DNA from: Marinobacter sp. MDS2
GTDB taxonomy: Bacteria > Pseudomonadota > Gammaproteobacteria > Pseudomonadales > Oleiphilaceae
Length of the DNA: 64,000 nucleotides
Direction of reading: 5' to 3'
Assembly: GCF_030718085.1 (NCBI RefSeq)
Contig: NZ_JAVAJF010000004.1
Span: 62,001 to 126,000, forward strand
Part shown: in pieces, positions 35,901 through 47,250 of the stretch
Numbering within the stretch: the stretch's first letter is position 1
How the letters are laid out: each line of letters begins with the position of its first letter
The notes under the pieces: generated by a model
What the model saw: only the letters and a program-made list of their open reading frames with translations
Database searches by the model: none
What the model was told of the DNA's origin: nothing
Made by a program: the position numbers and the translations under genes

Positions 35901-38171
35901 ATGGTGACAACACACAATCTCGGCTTTCCGCGCATTGGCGGTCAACGAGAACTGAAATTCGAACTGGAACAGTACTGGGCCGGACGTAAAACTGAACAAG
36001 ATTTGGCCGCAACCGCCGCGGAGCTTCGCCAGACTCACTGGCAACAGCAATCTGGCCTCGACTTTGTGCCCGTGGGCGATTTTTCCCTCTACGATCAAGT
36101 GCTCGACATGTCTGTCACGCTCGGCAATTTACCGGCTCGCGCGGCAGACAAAGAAGGAAACGAGCTCGACGTCTACTTCCGCGCCGCCCGTGGCCGAGGT
36201 GCCAACGACAGTCCTTGCTGTGCCATCGCGGCCGGCGAAATGACCAAATGGTTCGACACCAACTATCACTACATTGTGCCGGAGTTCACCGCTGACACTG
36301 AGTTCAAGCTGAACCCTGAGCGACTCATCAATCAGTTGGCGGAAGCACAACAGCAAGGCGTATCAGCGAAACCGGTGATTATTGGCCCGGTTTCTTACCT
36401 GTGGCTTGGCAAAACCTCCGACGGCAGCAATCGCCTTGATCTATTGGAGCGCCTGCTGCCTGCTTATTCACAATTGCTGGAAATTCTCGCTGATGCCGGA
36501 GCCGAATGGGTTCAAATCGACGAACCCGCACTCGTAACAGAGCTAGACGCCAACTGGCGTTACGCCTTTAATCTGGCCTATCACCAACTGAAAGCGAATC
36601 GCCCGAAGTTGCTGCTGGCCACCTACTTTGGTGAACTGCGTAACAACCTGCAACTGGCTTGCGAGCTGCCCGTAGCCGGGGTTCATCTGGACGCCATCAG
36701 CGCACCGGATGAGGTTAACCGCATTGCCGATTGGCTGCCGACGCACAAAGTGCTGTCGCTGGGGGTTATCAGCGGTCGAAACATCTGGAAAACCGATCTG
36801 AATAAAACGCTGGACTGGCTAGAGCCAGTGCACGAAAAACTTGGCGACCGCCTGTGGCTGGCACCATCCTGTTCACTACTACACGTACCTGTTGACCTGG
36901 CACAAGAAACCGGATTGGATCCTGAAATCCGTAACTGGCTGGCCTTTGCTCTGCAGAAGCTGGACGAGCTTCAGGTGCTGACCCGCGCTCTCAACGAAGG
37001 CCGCGAATCGGTACAACAGCAACTGACACAAAATCAGGAAGCCATCGACAGCCGCCGCCATTCGACTCGCGTTACTAACCCGAGCGTTCGTGCAGCGGTC
37101 GCGGAGATAACAACGGAACTGGGCAATCGCCAGAGTCCGTATGCCCAGCGCATTCTGCTTCAGCAGCAGAAACTTCAGCTACCCGCATTTCCGACCACCA
37201 CCATCGGCTCGTTTCCACAAACCCCGGAAATCCGCCAGGCCCGTTTGCAGTTCCGAAAAGGCGATTTAGCTGCGGCCGACTATGAAGCCCATATGAAGGC
37301 CGAGATCGAACGCTGCATTCGTAATCAGGAAGCCTTGGGCTTGGACGTTCTAGTGCACGGTGAAGCTGAACGCAACGACATGGTGGAATACTTCGGTGAA
37401 CAGCTGGAAGGCTACGCGTTTACCCGCTTCGGCTGGGTGCAATCATACGGTTCGCGCTGCGTTAAACCACCCATCCTGTTCGGCGACATCTGCCGCCCGA
37501 AAGCCATGACCGTAGACTGGATTCGCTACGCTCAGTCACTGACTGACAAGCCCGTAAAAGGCATGCTGACCGGCCCGGTGACCATCTTGAACTGGTCGTT
37601 CGTGCGGGACGACCAACCCCGCAAGCACTCATGCCTGCAACTGGCACTGGCCATTCGCGAGGAAGTCCAGGATCTGGAAAAAGCCGGCGTGGGCATCATT
37701 CAGATCGACGAAGCAGCCCTGAGAGAAGGCTTACCGCTGCGTCAGTCGGATTGGGAAGGTTATCTCGATTGGGCCATCAACAGCTTCCGCATCGCTGCCA
37801 ACGGCGTAGAGGACAGCACACAGATTCACACGCACATGTGTTATTCGGAGTTCAACGACATCATCGAAGCCATCGCTCGTATGGATGCCGACGTAATTAC
37901 CATCGAAACGTCACGGTCTGACATGGAGCTGCTGGACGCATTCAAGAGCTTCGAGTACCCGAACGACATCGGGCCCGGGGTGTATGACATTCACTCCCCT
38001 AACGTTCCCGACAAAGAGCAAATCATCAACCTGATGAAGCTCGCCGCAGAGCGGATTCCGGCGGAACGGCTGTGGATTAACCCGGACTGCGGGCTGAAAA
38101 CGCGAAAGTGGGAGGAAGTGACACCCGCGTTGGAGACCATGGTGGCCGCCGCGCAGGCGTTGCGGGCATAA
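35901..38171 (+). CDS. metE: Cobalamin-independent methionine synthase MetE
   Basis: MetE transfers a methyl group from 5-methyltetrahydropteroyl-triglutamate to homocysteine, the last step of methionine synthesis. It has 756 residues and two barrels. The N-terminal barrel starts [22 protein letters not shown]. The C-terminal catalytic barrel starts at [14 protein letters not shown] (about 434). Zinc ligands are visible as HTHMC (His and Cys, about 640) and NPDCGLKTR (Cys, about 725). An AAGGA ribosome site precedes the ATG. It is divergent from metR and followed by a strong terminator. Confidence 0.97.
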   Translation: MVTTHNLGFPRIGGQRELKFELEQYWAGRKTEQDLAATAAELRQTHWQQQSGLDFVPVGDFSLYDQVLDMSVTLGNLPARAADKEGNELDVYFRAARGRGANDSPCCAIAAGEMTKWFDTNYHYIVPEFTADTEFKLNPERLINQLAEAQQQGVSAKPVIIGPVSYLWLGKTSDGSNRLDLLERLLPAYSQLLEILADAGAEWVQIDEPALVTELDANWRYAFNLAYHQLKANRPKLLLATYFGELRNNLQLACELPVAGVHLDAISAPDEVNRIADWLPTHKVLSLGVISGRNIWKTDLNKTLDWLEPVHEKLGDRLWLAPSCSLLHVPVDLAQETGLDPEIRNWLAFALQKLDELQVLTRALNEGRESVQQQLTQNQEAIDSRRHSTRVTNPSVRAAVAEITTELGNRQSPYAQRILLQQQKLQLPAFPTTTIGSFPQTPEIRQARLQFRKGDLAAADYEAHMKAEIERCIRNQEALGLDVLVHGEAERNDMVEYFGEQLEGYAFTRFGWVQSYGSRCVKPPILFGDICRPKAMTVDWIRYAQSLTDKPVKGMLTGPVTILNWSFVRDDQPRKHSCLQLALAIREEVQDLEKAGVGIIQIDEAALREGLPLRQSDWEGYLDWAINSFRIAANGVEDSTQIHTHMCYSEFNDIIEAIARMDADVITIETSRSDMELLDAFKSFEYPNDIGPGVYDIHSPNVPDKEQIINLMKLAAERIPAERLWINPDCGLKTRKWEEVTPALETMVAAAQALRA

Positions 38172-38182
38172 GGTAAACGTAG

Positions 38183-38213
38183 AAAGGGTGTGCCAAATGG
38201 CACACCCTTTTTT
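38183..38213 (+). terminator. Rho-independent terminator after metE
   Basis: AAAGGGTGTGCCA-AA-TGGCACACCCTTT followed by further T is a 13-bp stem with a very short loop, 12 nt after the metE stop. Confidence 0.9.
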
Positions 38214-38241
38214 GCTTTCAACCGATATGCACGGTAATGAT

Positions 38242-38844
38242 TTACCAACCTTCTAACGGTACGCCGTGTTCCTTGAGGTAGGCGCCGTGTTCTTCGAGAT
38301 AGCTTTTCGTTAAACCGGCAAAGTCTGCAGGGTCCCCTGGCACTTCCTTCGCAGTAACTCGCAGTACCTCCACCGCATTCGACAACTGGCTCATTATCCA
38401 CACAACAACCTCCCCACCGGGGGCTAATCCCAGAACCAAGTTATATCTTGGGAGATAGCGGGCATCACCTTTTGGAGTATATGTAAGCGCTGGTTCGCTC
38501 ATACGCTTTTCCAAATCCAGAGGCACTCGAATCAATGCGGTGTAGTACTTCTGCTCAGCAAATGAAAACCAATGCAGTGCGATTAAGTTAGGAAACGGAT
38601 CCATACTTCCACCCGACCCAAAAGGGCCATTGTCCCCCTTCCAACAACATTCCACCCCTCCCCCTACGGGTCCACGCCAACTCCTTACTCCCGACTTTTC
38701 TAAATGCGCATCAATTAACCACATGTGATAGTGTTCAGGCGCAGCAACGGTAATATCCCAGTGCACCTTTTCATCACCCCAGGAAGCACAACCTGTCAAA
38801 AGACTTGTGATCACGCACATCAGGATCGCTATCAAAATTCGCAT
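38242..38844 (-). CDS. DUF2931-type lipoprotein, likely immunity protein to the adjacent lipase effector
   Basis: This 200-residue lipoprotein has the lipobox LTGC (lipidated Cys about 19) after a short signal peptide (MRILIAILMCVITSL). The mature part fits the DUF2931 pattern, with KVHWDITVAAPEHYHMWLIDAHLEK near the start and IALHWFSFAEQKYYTALIRVPLDL in the middle. It begins 9 nt after the DUF2235 lipase gene and shares its operon. Periplasmic or outer-membrane-anchored lipoproteins are the usual immunity partners of Tle1 effectors, because the toxin acts from the periplasm. The DUF name is from recognition; the immunity role is inferred from pairing. Confidence 0.72.
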   Translation of the reverse strand: MRILIAILMCVITSLLTGCASWGDEKVHWDITVAAPEHYHMWLIDAHLEKSGVRSWRGPVGGGVECCWKGDNGPFGSGGSMDPFPNLIALHWFSFAEQKYYTALIRVPLDLEKRMSEPALTYTPKGDARYLPRYNLVLGLAPGGEVVVWIMSQLSNAVEVLRVTAKEVPGDPADFAGLTKSYLEEHGAYLKEHGVPLEGW

Positions 38845-38853
38845 AAGCCATTC

Positions 38854-40935
38854 TCAACGATTGGGATGGATAATTCGCTCACCAGAACTCACCGGAGCGT
38901 TTGGACTAAAATTTCGGCCTAGACGTAATTGAAATAGTGCGCTCTTTAGCAAAAATTTAAGCGGGTCATAATTGGCTGAATGATGCGTGTATCGCTGCCG
39001 GATCATTTTTCCCTGATCTGCTCTTAATTGGATTTTGTCCTCTCCCGCGACGACTTGTTCCATCATCTCCCCCGAAATAGCTATTAAGTCATCAGGCAGT
39101 CGACCAACAGCGCTATCGAAGTCCAAATCCTGGAACGGAACACCCATCTGAACAGCCAATGTTCGCATGAGATGGAGCGCTATTCGCGAGTATTCCCCCC
39201 GGATGTTGCGCACCATCCTCAACGCCAACTCTATGCGTCCTCGCGGGGCCGGATGCTCAGATTCGATCTTATAAATACTTAAACTAGCATCCCCAAATGG
39301 ACCAAGGTCTTCCGGGTTCGGATCATGATATTCAGATGACCTGACAGGTAAACTGAAATCACCTATCCATCCTTCCGATGTTTTTACGCGCCGTAGCTCT
39401 TCGAGGTTATCCCATTGCATCGTTTGGTCAGGCCAATCAATTCGATCATTATCGATTTTATGATATTTACTGATAATCAAATCTTCTCGAAGAATATCTG
39501 GGTATCCTCCACCAACATCGGAATGCGCTCCGGGCAAAACGATTTCCCTAAAGTTCTTCGGGATCTCTCCATTCGCATTTCGCAAACTGTTCAATGCAAA
39601 ATTTTCCCTAAATTCATCGGCAGCAACTAGATGAACCGCATACTTGACGCTCTCTGGTGCGAGATAAACGTCTACGGGGTCGTTTCGGTCGTTACTGGGC
39701 GACAGATCCAATTCAGCTGGATTGATAACGGCCGAGACAGTATCAAACAATCCGACGAAACGAATCACCACACGCTTCGGCCAACCAATCCCGTTCTTCA
39801 ACAATACCCGACCGAGCGCACCATCTAATCCCCGATTTATCTCATATGCCGCATGGCGTGCTGAAGCAGCACCGCGGCTAAATCCAAACAAGTCGATAGT
39901 TAGACTCGCAATGTCATCTGACACCCCGAATGCGTATATTCTTCGAGCGACCTGTAAAAACGCATCTTCTACCTGGCTGATAATTCCGGTTTCTCCCATT
40001 CCTGAGATCGCCCCCACGGTTGAGTCCTCCCCTCCCGTTTTAGTGCCAATACCCGGAGCGTATACCCAAAACCTCCGGATGATCCCAATGTCATCAACTT
40101 TATTGGACTCCTCATATAGATCTCTGAGTTTGGCCACATTACTCGGGGCGTTCCTATAGCTCCCACCACCCGACAACCCCAACCAATATTGACACTCCTC
40201 CTCCGATATCTCCCCTCGTTCAAAGGACTGAACACACTCCTTAGCCACGCGCTCCTCTAGCTCCCGAGAATTCTCGGCGTTATTCAAGGTGCCATCGGTA
40301 AAGATGCCGATTTCGAGGTGGATTTCCTGAGAGGCTTTTTTCTTTTCGGATTCGTTATTTCGCACGGTGGATAAGGCAAGCGGTGCCACTGCCTTCGCAG
40401 GAAGGCTCGTGCTTGAGGTTTGGGGTGTCGATCGTTGTTGCCGAGCCTCTTCTTGCTGTCTCTCGCGATACTCTGCATCAAACTGGCTGGCACCTAAGTG
40501 CCCTATGCCTCCAACGCCATGGGAGGCTAGTTGCTGCGGTGTAATGCCGTGTCGGTTTAGTGCATCCACGCTGCTGCGTATTTCGGAGTTAGCTAAACCG
40601 TCACCTAAAGCCCACTGCTCCTGCCCATCGCCGGAGCTGCGCCAATACACCACCGGAGCTGAGGGCTCACCATCGACAACCTCATGGACTAACCAGAGTT
40701 CGCCGTCATCAATTCGACGCACGACCTCCTCAACTAACGCGGCACGGTAGTTTCTTGCGGCACGGCCACCACCGGGAGACGCACGGGATCTTCCAAGCAT
40801 GCGCTCAAGATCACTGCTGTTGGCATTGTGTGCGTGATCAAGGATAAGGCTTTTAGCTTTGAAAGCTGCAAAAAAAGGAGATTCCAACCGGGGCAAATCT
40901 GCCGCACGCAGATCCCAGGTGCTTACAATTTTCAT
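38854..40935 (-). CDS. Tle1-like (DUF2235) phospholipase, probable type VI secretion effector
   Basis: This 693-residue alpha/beta-hydrolase-fold lipase belongs to the Tle1/DUF2235 group. After an N-terminal region of about 200 residues without a recognised domain, the catalytic part begins IFTDGTLNNAENS. Nucleophile motif: GFSRGAASARHAA (Ser about 350). Aspartate motif: VGLFDTVSAV (about 398). Histidine motif: PGAHSDVGGGYPD (about 470). All three catalytic residues are present. Such enzymes are delivered by the type VI system and hydrolyse phospholipids of rival cells. No VgrG, PAAR or secretion structural gene lies in this window, so it is an orphan effector locus. It is followed by the DUF2931 lipoprotein gene. 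Confidence 0.82.
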   Translation of the reverse strand: MKIVSTWDLRAADLPRLESPFFAAFKAKSLILDHAHNANSSDLERMLGRSRASPGGGRAARNYRAALVEEVVRRIDDGELWLVHEVVDGEPSAPVVYWRSSGDGQEQWALGDGLANSEIRSSVDALNRHGITPQQLASHGVGGIGHLGASQFDAEYRERQQEEARQQRSTPQTSSTSLPAKAVAPLALSTVRNNESEKKKASQEIHLEIGIFTDGTLNNAENSRELEERVAKECVQSFERGEISEEECQYWLGLSGGGSYRNAPSNVAKLRDLYEESNKVDDIGIIRRFWVYAPGIGTKTGGEDSTVGAISGMGETGIISQVEDAFLQVARRIYAFGVSDDIASLTIDLFGFSRGAASARHAAYEINRGLDGALGRVLLKNGIGWPKRVVIRFVGLFDTVSAVINPAELDLSPSNDRNDPVDVYLAPESVKYAVHLVAADEFRENFALNSLRNANGEIPKNFREIVLPGAHSDVGGGYPDILREDLIISKYHKIDNDRIDWPDQTMQWDNLEELRRVKTSEGWIGDFSLPVRSSEYHDPNPEDLGPFGDASLSIYKIESEHPAPRGRIELALRMVRNIRGEYSRIALHLMRTLAVQMGVPFQDLDFDSAVGRLPDDLIAISGEMMEQVVAGEDKIQLRADQGKMIRQRYTHHSANYDPLKFLLKSALFQLRLGRNFSPNAPVSSGERIIHPNR

Positions 40936-41080
40936 GGCTCGTCATCCGTTGACTGAGGGTATTCGTCCTTGTGAAGCGGTGCTCACATCATTGCAATAGT
41001 AACAAACTGACTATCCCGGTCAGTGAACTGCCTTCCATTGGCACACTGACGGTTACCGGCAAGAGATATGCAGGTTTTGC

Positions 41081-41887
41081 TCAATACCCTGAGCTGTTTT
41101 CGTCCAGTTCGAACTTGAACCGGGCTGCTCTGCGAACTTCGGTAGAAACGCTCCCGGAAGGATCTAGCTCGATCCACCGATAGCCCGGTGGGCGGGGCTC
41201 TACGGAGAAGTCACTGGCTCCGGCAGTAAACTGGATACAGGTGGAGGGAGTGGCGAGCAGTTGAACGCCATTCCGTTGCCGTTGTAGCTCTTGATGAATA
41301 TGCCCCCACAGCACGACTTTCACCTGGGAATGCCTATCGATAATCCGCCAAAAGGCCTCGCGAGTTTTAAGGCCAATCTTTTCCATCCAGTCGGAACCAA
41401 TGTCCACTGGGTGGTGGTGCAAGCAAACCATTGTAGGTAGTTCGGGCTGTTCAGAGAGCGCGCTGTCGAGATGAGCCAGCTCTTCGTCTGACAGCTCACC
41501 AAACACTTTTCCATGAACGGAAGAATCGAGCATGACGAAGTGCCAGCCGCCCTGCACCCTTTGGCGCTGATCGGCTTGAAACTCGGCCGCTATCGAGTTC
41601 ATCAACGGCGTATCGTCGTGGTTGCCGGCAATCCAGAGGGACGGGCAGTCAAACGTTTTCAACTGCTCGCCGAAATAGCGGTAGGCTGCCGCCGAGGCGT
41701 CTTGAGAGATATCGCCTGTGGCCAGGACCAAGTCGGGTTGCCCGTGAACCTTGAGCACTTCAGCAATAACGGCAGCTAGACTGTCTCGGGTGTTCACGCC
41801 CAGCAAGGCTCCGTCTGACTGCGCGGTCAGGTGGGGGTCCGTCAACTGCAGCACCCGTAACGGGCGGTTGGGTTCAGATTGGGTCAT
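41081..41887 (-). CDS. cpdA: 3',5'-cyclic-AMP phosphodiesterase CpdA
   Basis: CpdA hydrolyses cAMP to 5'-AMP and lowers CRP signalling. It has 268 residues of the calcineurin-like metallophosphoesterase fold. Metal ligands are seen in LTDPHL (about 16), ATGDISQD (about 56), AGNHDD (about 88), CLHHHPVD (about 160) and LWGHIHQE (about 199). The start at ATG 41887 gives a normal length. It is followed by Tle1 on the same strand after 145 bp with no evident gene, and it follows yqiB after 174 bp that shows nothing clear. Confidence 0.9.
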   Translation of the reverse strand: MTQSEPNRPLRVLQLTDPHLTAQSDGALLGVNTRDSLAAVIAEVLKVHGQPDLVLATGDISQDASAAAYRYFGEQLKTFDCPSLWIAGNHDDTPLMNSIAAEFQADQRQRVQGGWHFVMLDSSVHGKVFGELSDEELAHLDSALSEQPELPTMVCLHHHPVDIGSDWMEKIGLKTREAFWRIIDRHSQVKVVLWGHIHQELQRQRNGVQLLATPSTCIQFTAGASDFSVEPRPPGYRWIELDPSGSVSTEVRRAARFKFELDENSSGY

Positions 41888-42061
41888 GCAAGCCCTGCTG
41901 TTGTCTCTGCAACTGGTTATTTGTTCTTAGTTTACGATGACTGGCGCTCGTTGCATTAGCTACGAATTAAGGATATGTCACATTCTCGCCAATCGCGCCT
42001 GATATTTTGCAGTATTTGACAACCATGACACAGGCTAAGGTGCCTGCAATAGGATTTCGGC

Positions 42062-42547
42062 TCAGTCTCCGCCCTGTCCCGCCGTCCAAACAGCATGTTC
42101 CAACGGTAGGTGACCAAAGCGCAGGCAATAATCCAACCAGTCAGCAAGAAAGCCGTTGATCTGAACTTTCTCATCCGGGTGGTGCATAAACCGGTTCGGG
42201 TAATCGTTCACAGGGGCGATATGGCGGTGACGGTAACAGCTGATCACTTCTGCCATTGTTGCATCGTGATAAACGCGAACGGTCATCTTAGGGTTGTTCA
42301 GCCAACGACCACTGTTGTGCACTTGTTCAAGCAACAACGTTTCCGTAAATCGTGCCGTTTGCAGGCGTTCGATCCGAACCCGGCCTAGATACTGATCTTC
42401 CCGATGTAACTCGATTTCGCACACCGCCTCATTTTCAGCATCAAGCTGTCTCAGCTTCCGAAGCCGATGATAGTTGCCATCACACAGCGCACCGAGCTGT
42501 CGTAAATCGGGGACGTATCGCTTTGGTCTCTTAACCCATTCGGTCAT
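42062..42547 (-). CDS. yqiB: DUF1249 family protein (YqiB)
   Basis: This protein of about 161 residues is of the conserved YqiB/DUF1249 family, of unknown function and typically found between nudF and cpdA, as here. Characteristic text: RYVPDLRQLGALCDGNYHRLRKL, VRVYHDATMAEVISCYRHRHI and YPNRFMHHPDEKVQINGFLADWL. I take the ATG at 42547, which overlaps the nudF stop in ATGA. A longer frame reaching 42592 would run inside nudF. Translational coupling to nudF is likely. Confidence 0.88.
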   Translation of the reverse strand: MTEWVKRPKRYVPDLRQLGALCDGNYHRLRKLRQLDAENEAVCEIELHREDQYLGRVRIERLQTARFTETLLLEQVHNSGRWLNNPKMTVRVYHDATMAEVISCYRHRHIAPVNDYPNRFMHHPDEKVQINGFLADWLDYCLRFGHLPLEHAVWTAGQGGD

Positions 42548-43164
42548 GCCCGCCACTCCTCTCGCAACCGGTCCCGGTTCAGCTGCAGCCACTGGATGGC
42601 AATGATGGCGGCGGCGTTGTTGATGCGCCCATCGGCAATCATGGCGAAGGTTTCTTCAGCTGAAACCACATGAGAGAGAATGTCTTCATGCTCCTGTTCA
42701 ACACCAAAAACACCTCCAGCACCGGCTGTGCTGATTTGCCCGCAGTAGAGGTGGATCATTTCGGTGGTTCCCCCGGGGGATACCATGTAATCACAGATTT
42801 TATCCAAACGGCTGAAGCTCAGCCCGGCTTCTTCCTGACCTTCGCGCTGCGCAACGTCTTCCGGGCTTTCGCCCTCTTCGTTCATACCAGCAACGAGTTC
42901 AAGCAGCCACGGCGATTGATTGCGCCCGAGCGCACCGAGGCGGAATTGTTCAAGTAATACGACTTCGTCCCGTTCCGGGTCATACGGCAGTACGCAGGTG
43001 GCGTCGCCGCGGATGAAGAGCTCGCGGGTGAAGGTGGGCATTTCACGGCCATCGAAACGCGGGTGGGTCAGCCAGAGCTTGTCCATGCGGAAGAAGCCCT
43101 GGAAGACGGTTTCGCGTTTTTCGATTTTGACGTCGTTGGCTGTGAACTGGAACGGTTGTGGCAT
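42544..43164 (-). CDS. nudF: ADP-ribose pyrophosphatase NudF
   Basis: NudF hydrolyses ADP-ribose to AMP and ribose-5-phosphate. The Nudix box is GMNEEGESPEDVAQREGQEEAGL, with the E-x-x-E-E glutamates intact. Before it lies the ADP-ribose-family segment NDVKIEKRETVFQGFFRMDKLWLTHPRFDG. I choose ATG 43164 because GGAAG lies 5 nt upstream. ATG 43185 and TTG 43224 are in-frame alternatives adding 7 and 20 residues. It is the first gene of nudF-yqiB, with cpdA downstream. Confidence 0.9.
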   Translation of the reverse strand: MPQPFQFTANDVKIEKRETVFQGFFRMDKLWLTHPRFDGREMPTFTRELFIRGDATCVLPYDPERDEVVLLEQFRLGALGRNQSPWLLELVAGMNEEGESPEDVAQREGQEEAGLSFSRLDKICDYMVSPGGTTEMIHLYCGQISTAGAGGVFGVEQEHEDILSHVVSAEETFAMIADGRINNAAAIIAIQWLQLNRDRLREEWRA

Positions 43165-43255
43165 CGGTTCTTCCGGTTTAGTCATCGGTTTTGAACGATA
43201 GCCGTTATTGTGGGGGGGCTGCAAGTTACAGCCTTAGCCTGCGTGCTTGGTGTTA

Positions 43256-43370
43256 GGCAGACCTTGGGATAGGCATTCCAAAAACCGCTCCTTCGGCACA
43301 TCCATGTGGCGCTTCTGCTCCGCCATCCATGGCTGCGCACATTTTTGGAATGCCTATCCCAAGGTCCGCC
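43256..43370. repeat. Long intergenic palindrome, copy C
   Basis: Arms of 29 bp (43256-43284 and 43342-43370, one mismatch; ACCTTGGGATAGGC...) enclose a 57-nt centre. On the minus strand the centre reads GCAGCCATGGATGGCGGAGC, then AGAAGCGCCACATGGATG. The centre matches copies B and D; the arms do not. It lies in the 420-bp thiC-nudF gap. Confidence 0.87.
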
Positions 43371-43436
43371 CCTGACTCTGCGCAGCTCGCAACCCTCAAG
43401 AGCCTGTTTACGATAACACTGCAGAAGTTTAATAGG

Positions 43437-43540
43437 GCCGGGGTGGTGGGGCGGTTCAGAAATTTGCGGAGCCAGGGATGGCGGAGCAGAAGCGCCCACG
43501 GATGGCTCGAGCGTTTTCTGAACCGCCCCGCCACCCCGGC
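43437..43540. repeat. Long intergenic palindrome, copy D
   Basis: Arms of 26 bp (43437-43462 and 43515-43540, one mismatch; GCCGGGGTGG...CAGAAA) enclose a 52-nt centre, GCGGAGCCAGGGATGGCG then CAGAAGCGCCCACGGATGG. It lies 66 nt after copy C and 45 nt beyond the thiC stop. Nothing else is seen in this gene-free gap. Confidence 0.87.
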
Positions 43541-43584
43541 TCACATCTCCCAACCAACAGGCTAGGAGACGTAAAGCACCAAAG

Positions 43585-45656
<2,072 letters not shown>

Positions 45657-45708
45657 AGATAGAATTCGTTGCTCCCACAAAGTGTGAGCATCTCAAGTGT
45701 AGAGACGG

Positions 45709-45733
45709 GGCACATTATTGTCCATAATGTGCC
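45709..45733. promoter_or_regulatory. Perfect 10-bp inverted repeat between thiC and tolC
   Basis: GGCACATTAT-TGTCC-ATAATGTGCC is a perfect 10-bp inverted repeat with a 5-nt centre in the divergent region. It has no U-tract, so a protein-binding site is more likely than a terminator. A weaker repeat (GCTCCCAC-AAA-GTGTGAGC, 45671-45689) lies nearby. Which gene they serve is unknown. Confidence 0.4.
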
Positions 45734-45838
45734 ACCGATACTTTTGGCCCATACTGTCGCATTAATATTCGGCACGATGGCCTTACGATCCTTGTATCCA
45801 GATTACGGATGCCCGGAGACAGTTTGTCAGGAGATACA

Positions 45839-47203
45839 ATGAAAAAACGCTTACTTCCAGGACTGATCACCCTGCTTGCAGCACAGCCTGCATTTTCTCT
45901 GGATTTGATGGAGACTTACGAAAAGGCGCTGTCTTACGACTCGGGCATTGCGTCGGCCAACGCGCGCTTTCAATCTCAGCAAGCGGCCAGTGACGTAAGC
46001 AAAAGCACACTGCTGCCTCAGATCGGCGCTTATGCCGAAGCCAACCACATCGACTTCGAGGCGGACAATGGTCAAGGCAGTGACAGTTACAAGTCTCTGA
46101 ATTACGGCGTGCAACTCACCCAGCCTATTTTCCGGGCCGATAACTGGTTCCGCTACGACGCCAGTAAATTCCAGACCGAAGCCGCGCAAGCCCAGTATAA
46201 CCTGGCACAGCAGCAGCTCATTCTTGATGTGGCAACGGCTTACTTCAACGTGTTGCGCGCCCAGGATACCGTAACCACCGCGCAAGCCACCGAAGCGGCC
46301 ATTCAGCGCCAGTTCGAACAAGCACAGGAACGCTACGATGTGGGCCTGATTGCCATTACCGAGGTGTATGAAGCGCGCGCCAGCTACGATGACAGCAAGA
46401 GCCTGCGCATCGCCGCTGAAAACCAGTTGAACGTAGCCCGGGAACAGCTGGCCCGCCTGACCGGCGAATATGCCGCCGATCTGGAAAATCTGCGGGAAAA
46501 CTTTCCGCTAGGTCGCCCAAATCCGATGGACCCGGCATCCTGGGAAGCTACGGCACTCGATCAGAACTGGTCTATCCAGGCAGCCATATACCAGCTGAAC
46601 GCCAGCGAAGCCAATCTGAAAGTGGCCAAATCCGGCCACATGCCAACGCTTGATCTGGTGGCGTCCTACGGTGAAACTGAGCTTGAAAACGCCAAAATGC
46701 CGCAGCAGGAAGGTACGCAAGGCGTTATCGGGCTAAAGTTGAATGTGCCGCTGTATATGGGCGGTGGTACCCAAGCCGGTGTTCGCCAGCAACGCTCTCT
46801 GGTAACGGTTGCTGAGCAGGACCTGAACACGGTTCGCCGGGATGTGCAGGTGAATACTCGCAGCCTGTTCCTGACCGTCAACAACAACGTGGAAACCGCT
46901 TCTGCGCTTGAACAGACGATCATCTCACGCCGCAGTGCTCTGGATGCAACACGCGCTGGATACGATGTAGGAACACGGAACATTGTGGAAGTGCTGGATG
47001 CCGAGCGGGCGTTCTACGTGGCACTTCGCGATTACGCCAACGCCCGTTACGACTACGTGATCAACTCTCTGCAATTGAAGCAGGCTGCCGGAACGCTCAG
47101 CCCTCAGGACCTGATCGAGCTGAACAACTGGCTCAGCGAAGGTGCCCGCGGTATTGAAGCGATGGCCAACGACGGTAAAACTCTGGAAGATCCTACCGAG
47201 TAA
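45839..47203 (+). CDS. tolC: TolC-family outer-membrane efflux protein
   Basis: TolC forms the outer-membrane/periplasmic tunnel for tripartite efflux pumps and type I secretion. It has 454 residues from ATG 45839, which has a strong AGGAG site; a longer frame from 45809 is unlikely. Signal peptide MKKRLLPGLITLLAAQPAFS, then two OEP repeats (about 20-210 and 230-430) with typical text: YEKALSYDSGIASANARFQSQQ, YFNVLRAQDTVTTAQATEAAIQRQFEQAQERYDVGL and TRAGYDVGTRNIVEVLDAERAFY. No pump partner lies alongside. It is convergent with waaA. Confidence 0.93.
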   Translation: MKKRLLPGLITLLAAQPAFSLDLMETYEKALSYDSGIASANARFQSQQAASDVSKSTLLPQIGAYAEANHIDFEADNGQGSDSYKSLNYGVQLTQPIFRADNWFRYDASKFQTEAAQAQYNLAQQQLILDVATAYFNVLRAQDTVTTAQATEAAIQRQFEQAQERYDVGLIAITEVYEARASYDDSKSLRIAAENQLNVAREQLARLTGEYAADLENLRENFPLGRPNPMDPASWEATALDQNWSIQAAIYQLNASEANLKVAKSGHMPTLDLVASYGETELENAKMPQQEGTQGVIGLKLNVPLYMGGGTQAGVRQQRSLVTVAEQDLNTVRRDVQVNTRSLFLTVNNNVETASALEQTIISRRSALDATRAGYDVGTRNIVEVLDAERAFYVALRDYANARYDYVINSLQLKQAAGTLSPQDLIELNNWLSEGARGIEAMANDGKTLEDPTE

Positions 47204-47226
47204 GTCCCGCCGGTTTTGCCAGCAAC

Positions 47227-47248
47227 CCCGGGCCAATTAAGGCCCGGG
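47227..47248. terminator. GC-rich hairpin between tolC and waaA
   Basis: CCCGGGCC-AATTAA-GGCCCGGG is a perfect 8-bp hairpin between the convergent stops. It lacks a clear U-tract, so termination strength is uncertain. Confidence 0.45.
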
Positions 47249-47250
47249 CG

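Noticed and set aside
43256..43540. Repeats C and D considered as a CRISPR array
   Set aside because: There are only two units, each an internally palindromic structure of over 100 bp with different arms, without regular repeat-spacer periodicity or cas genes.
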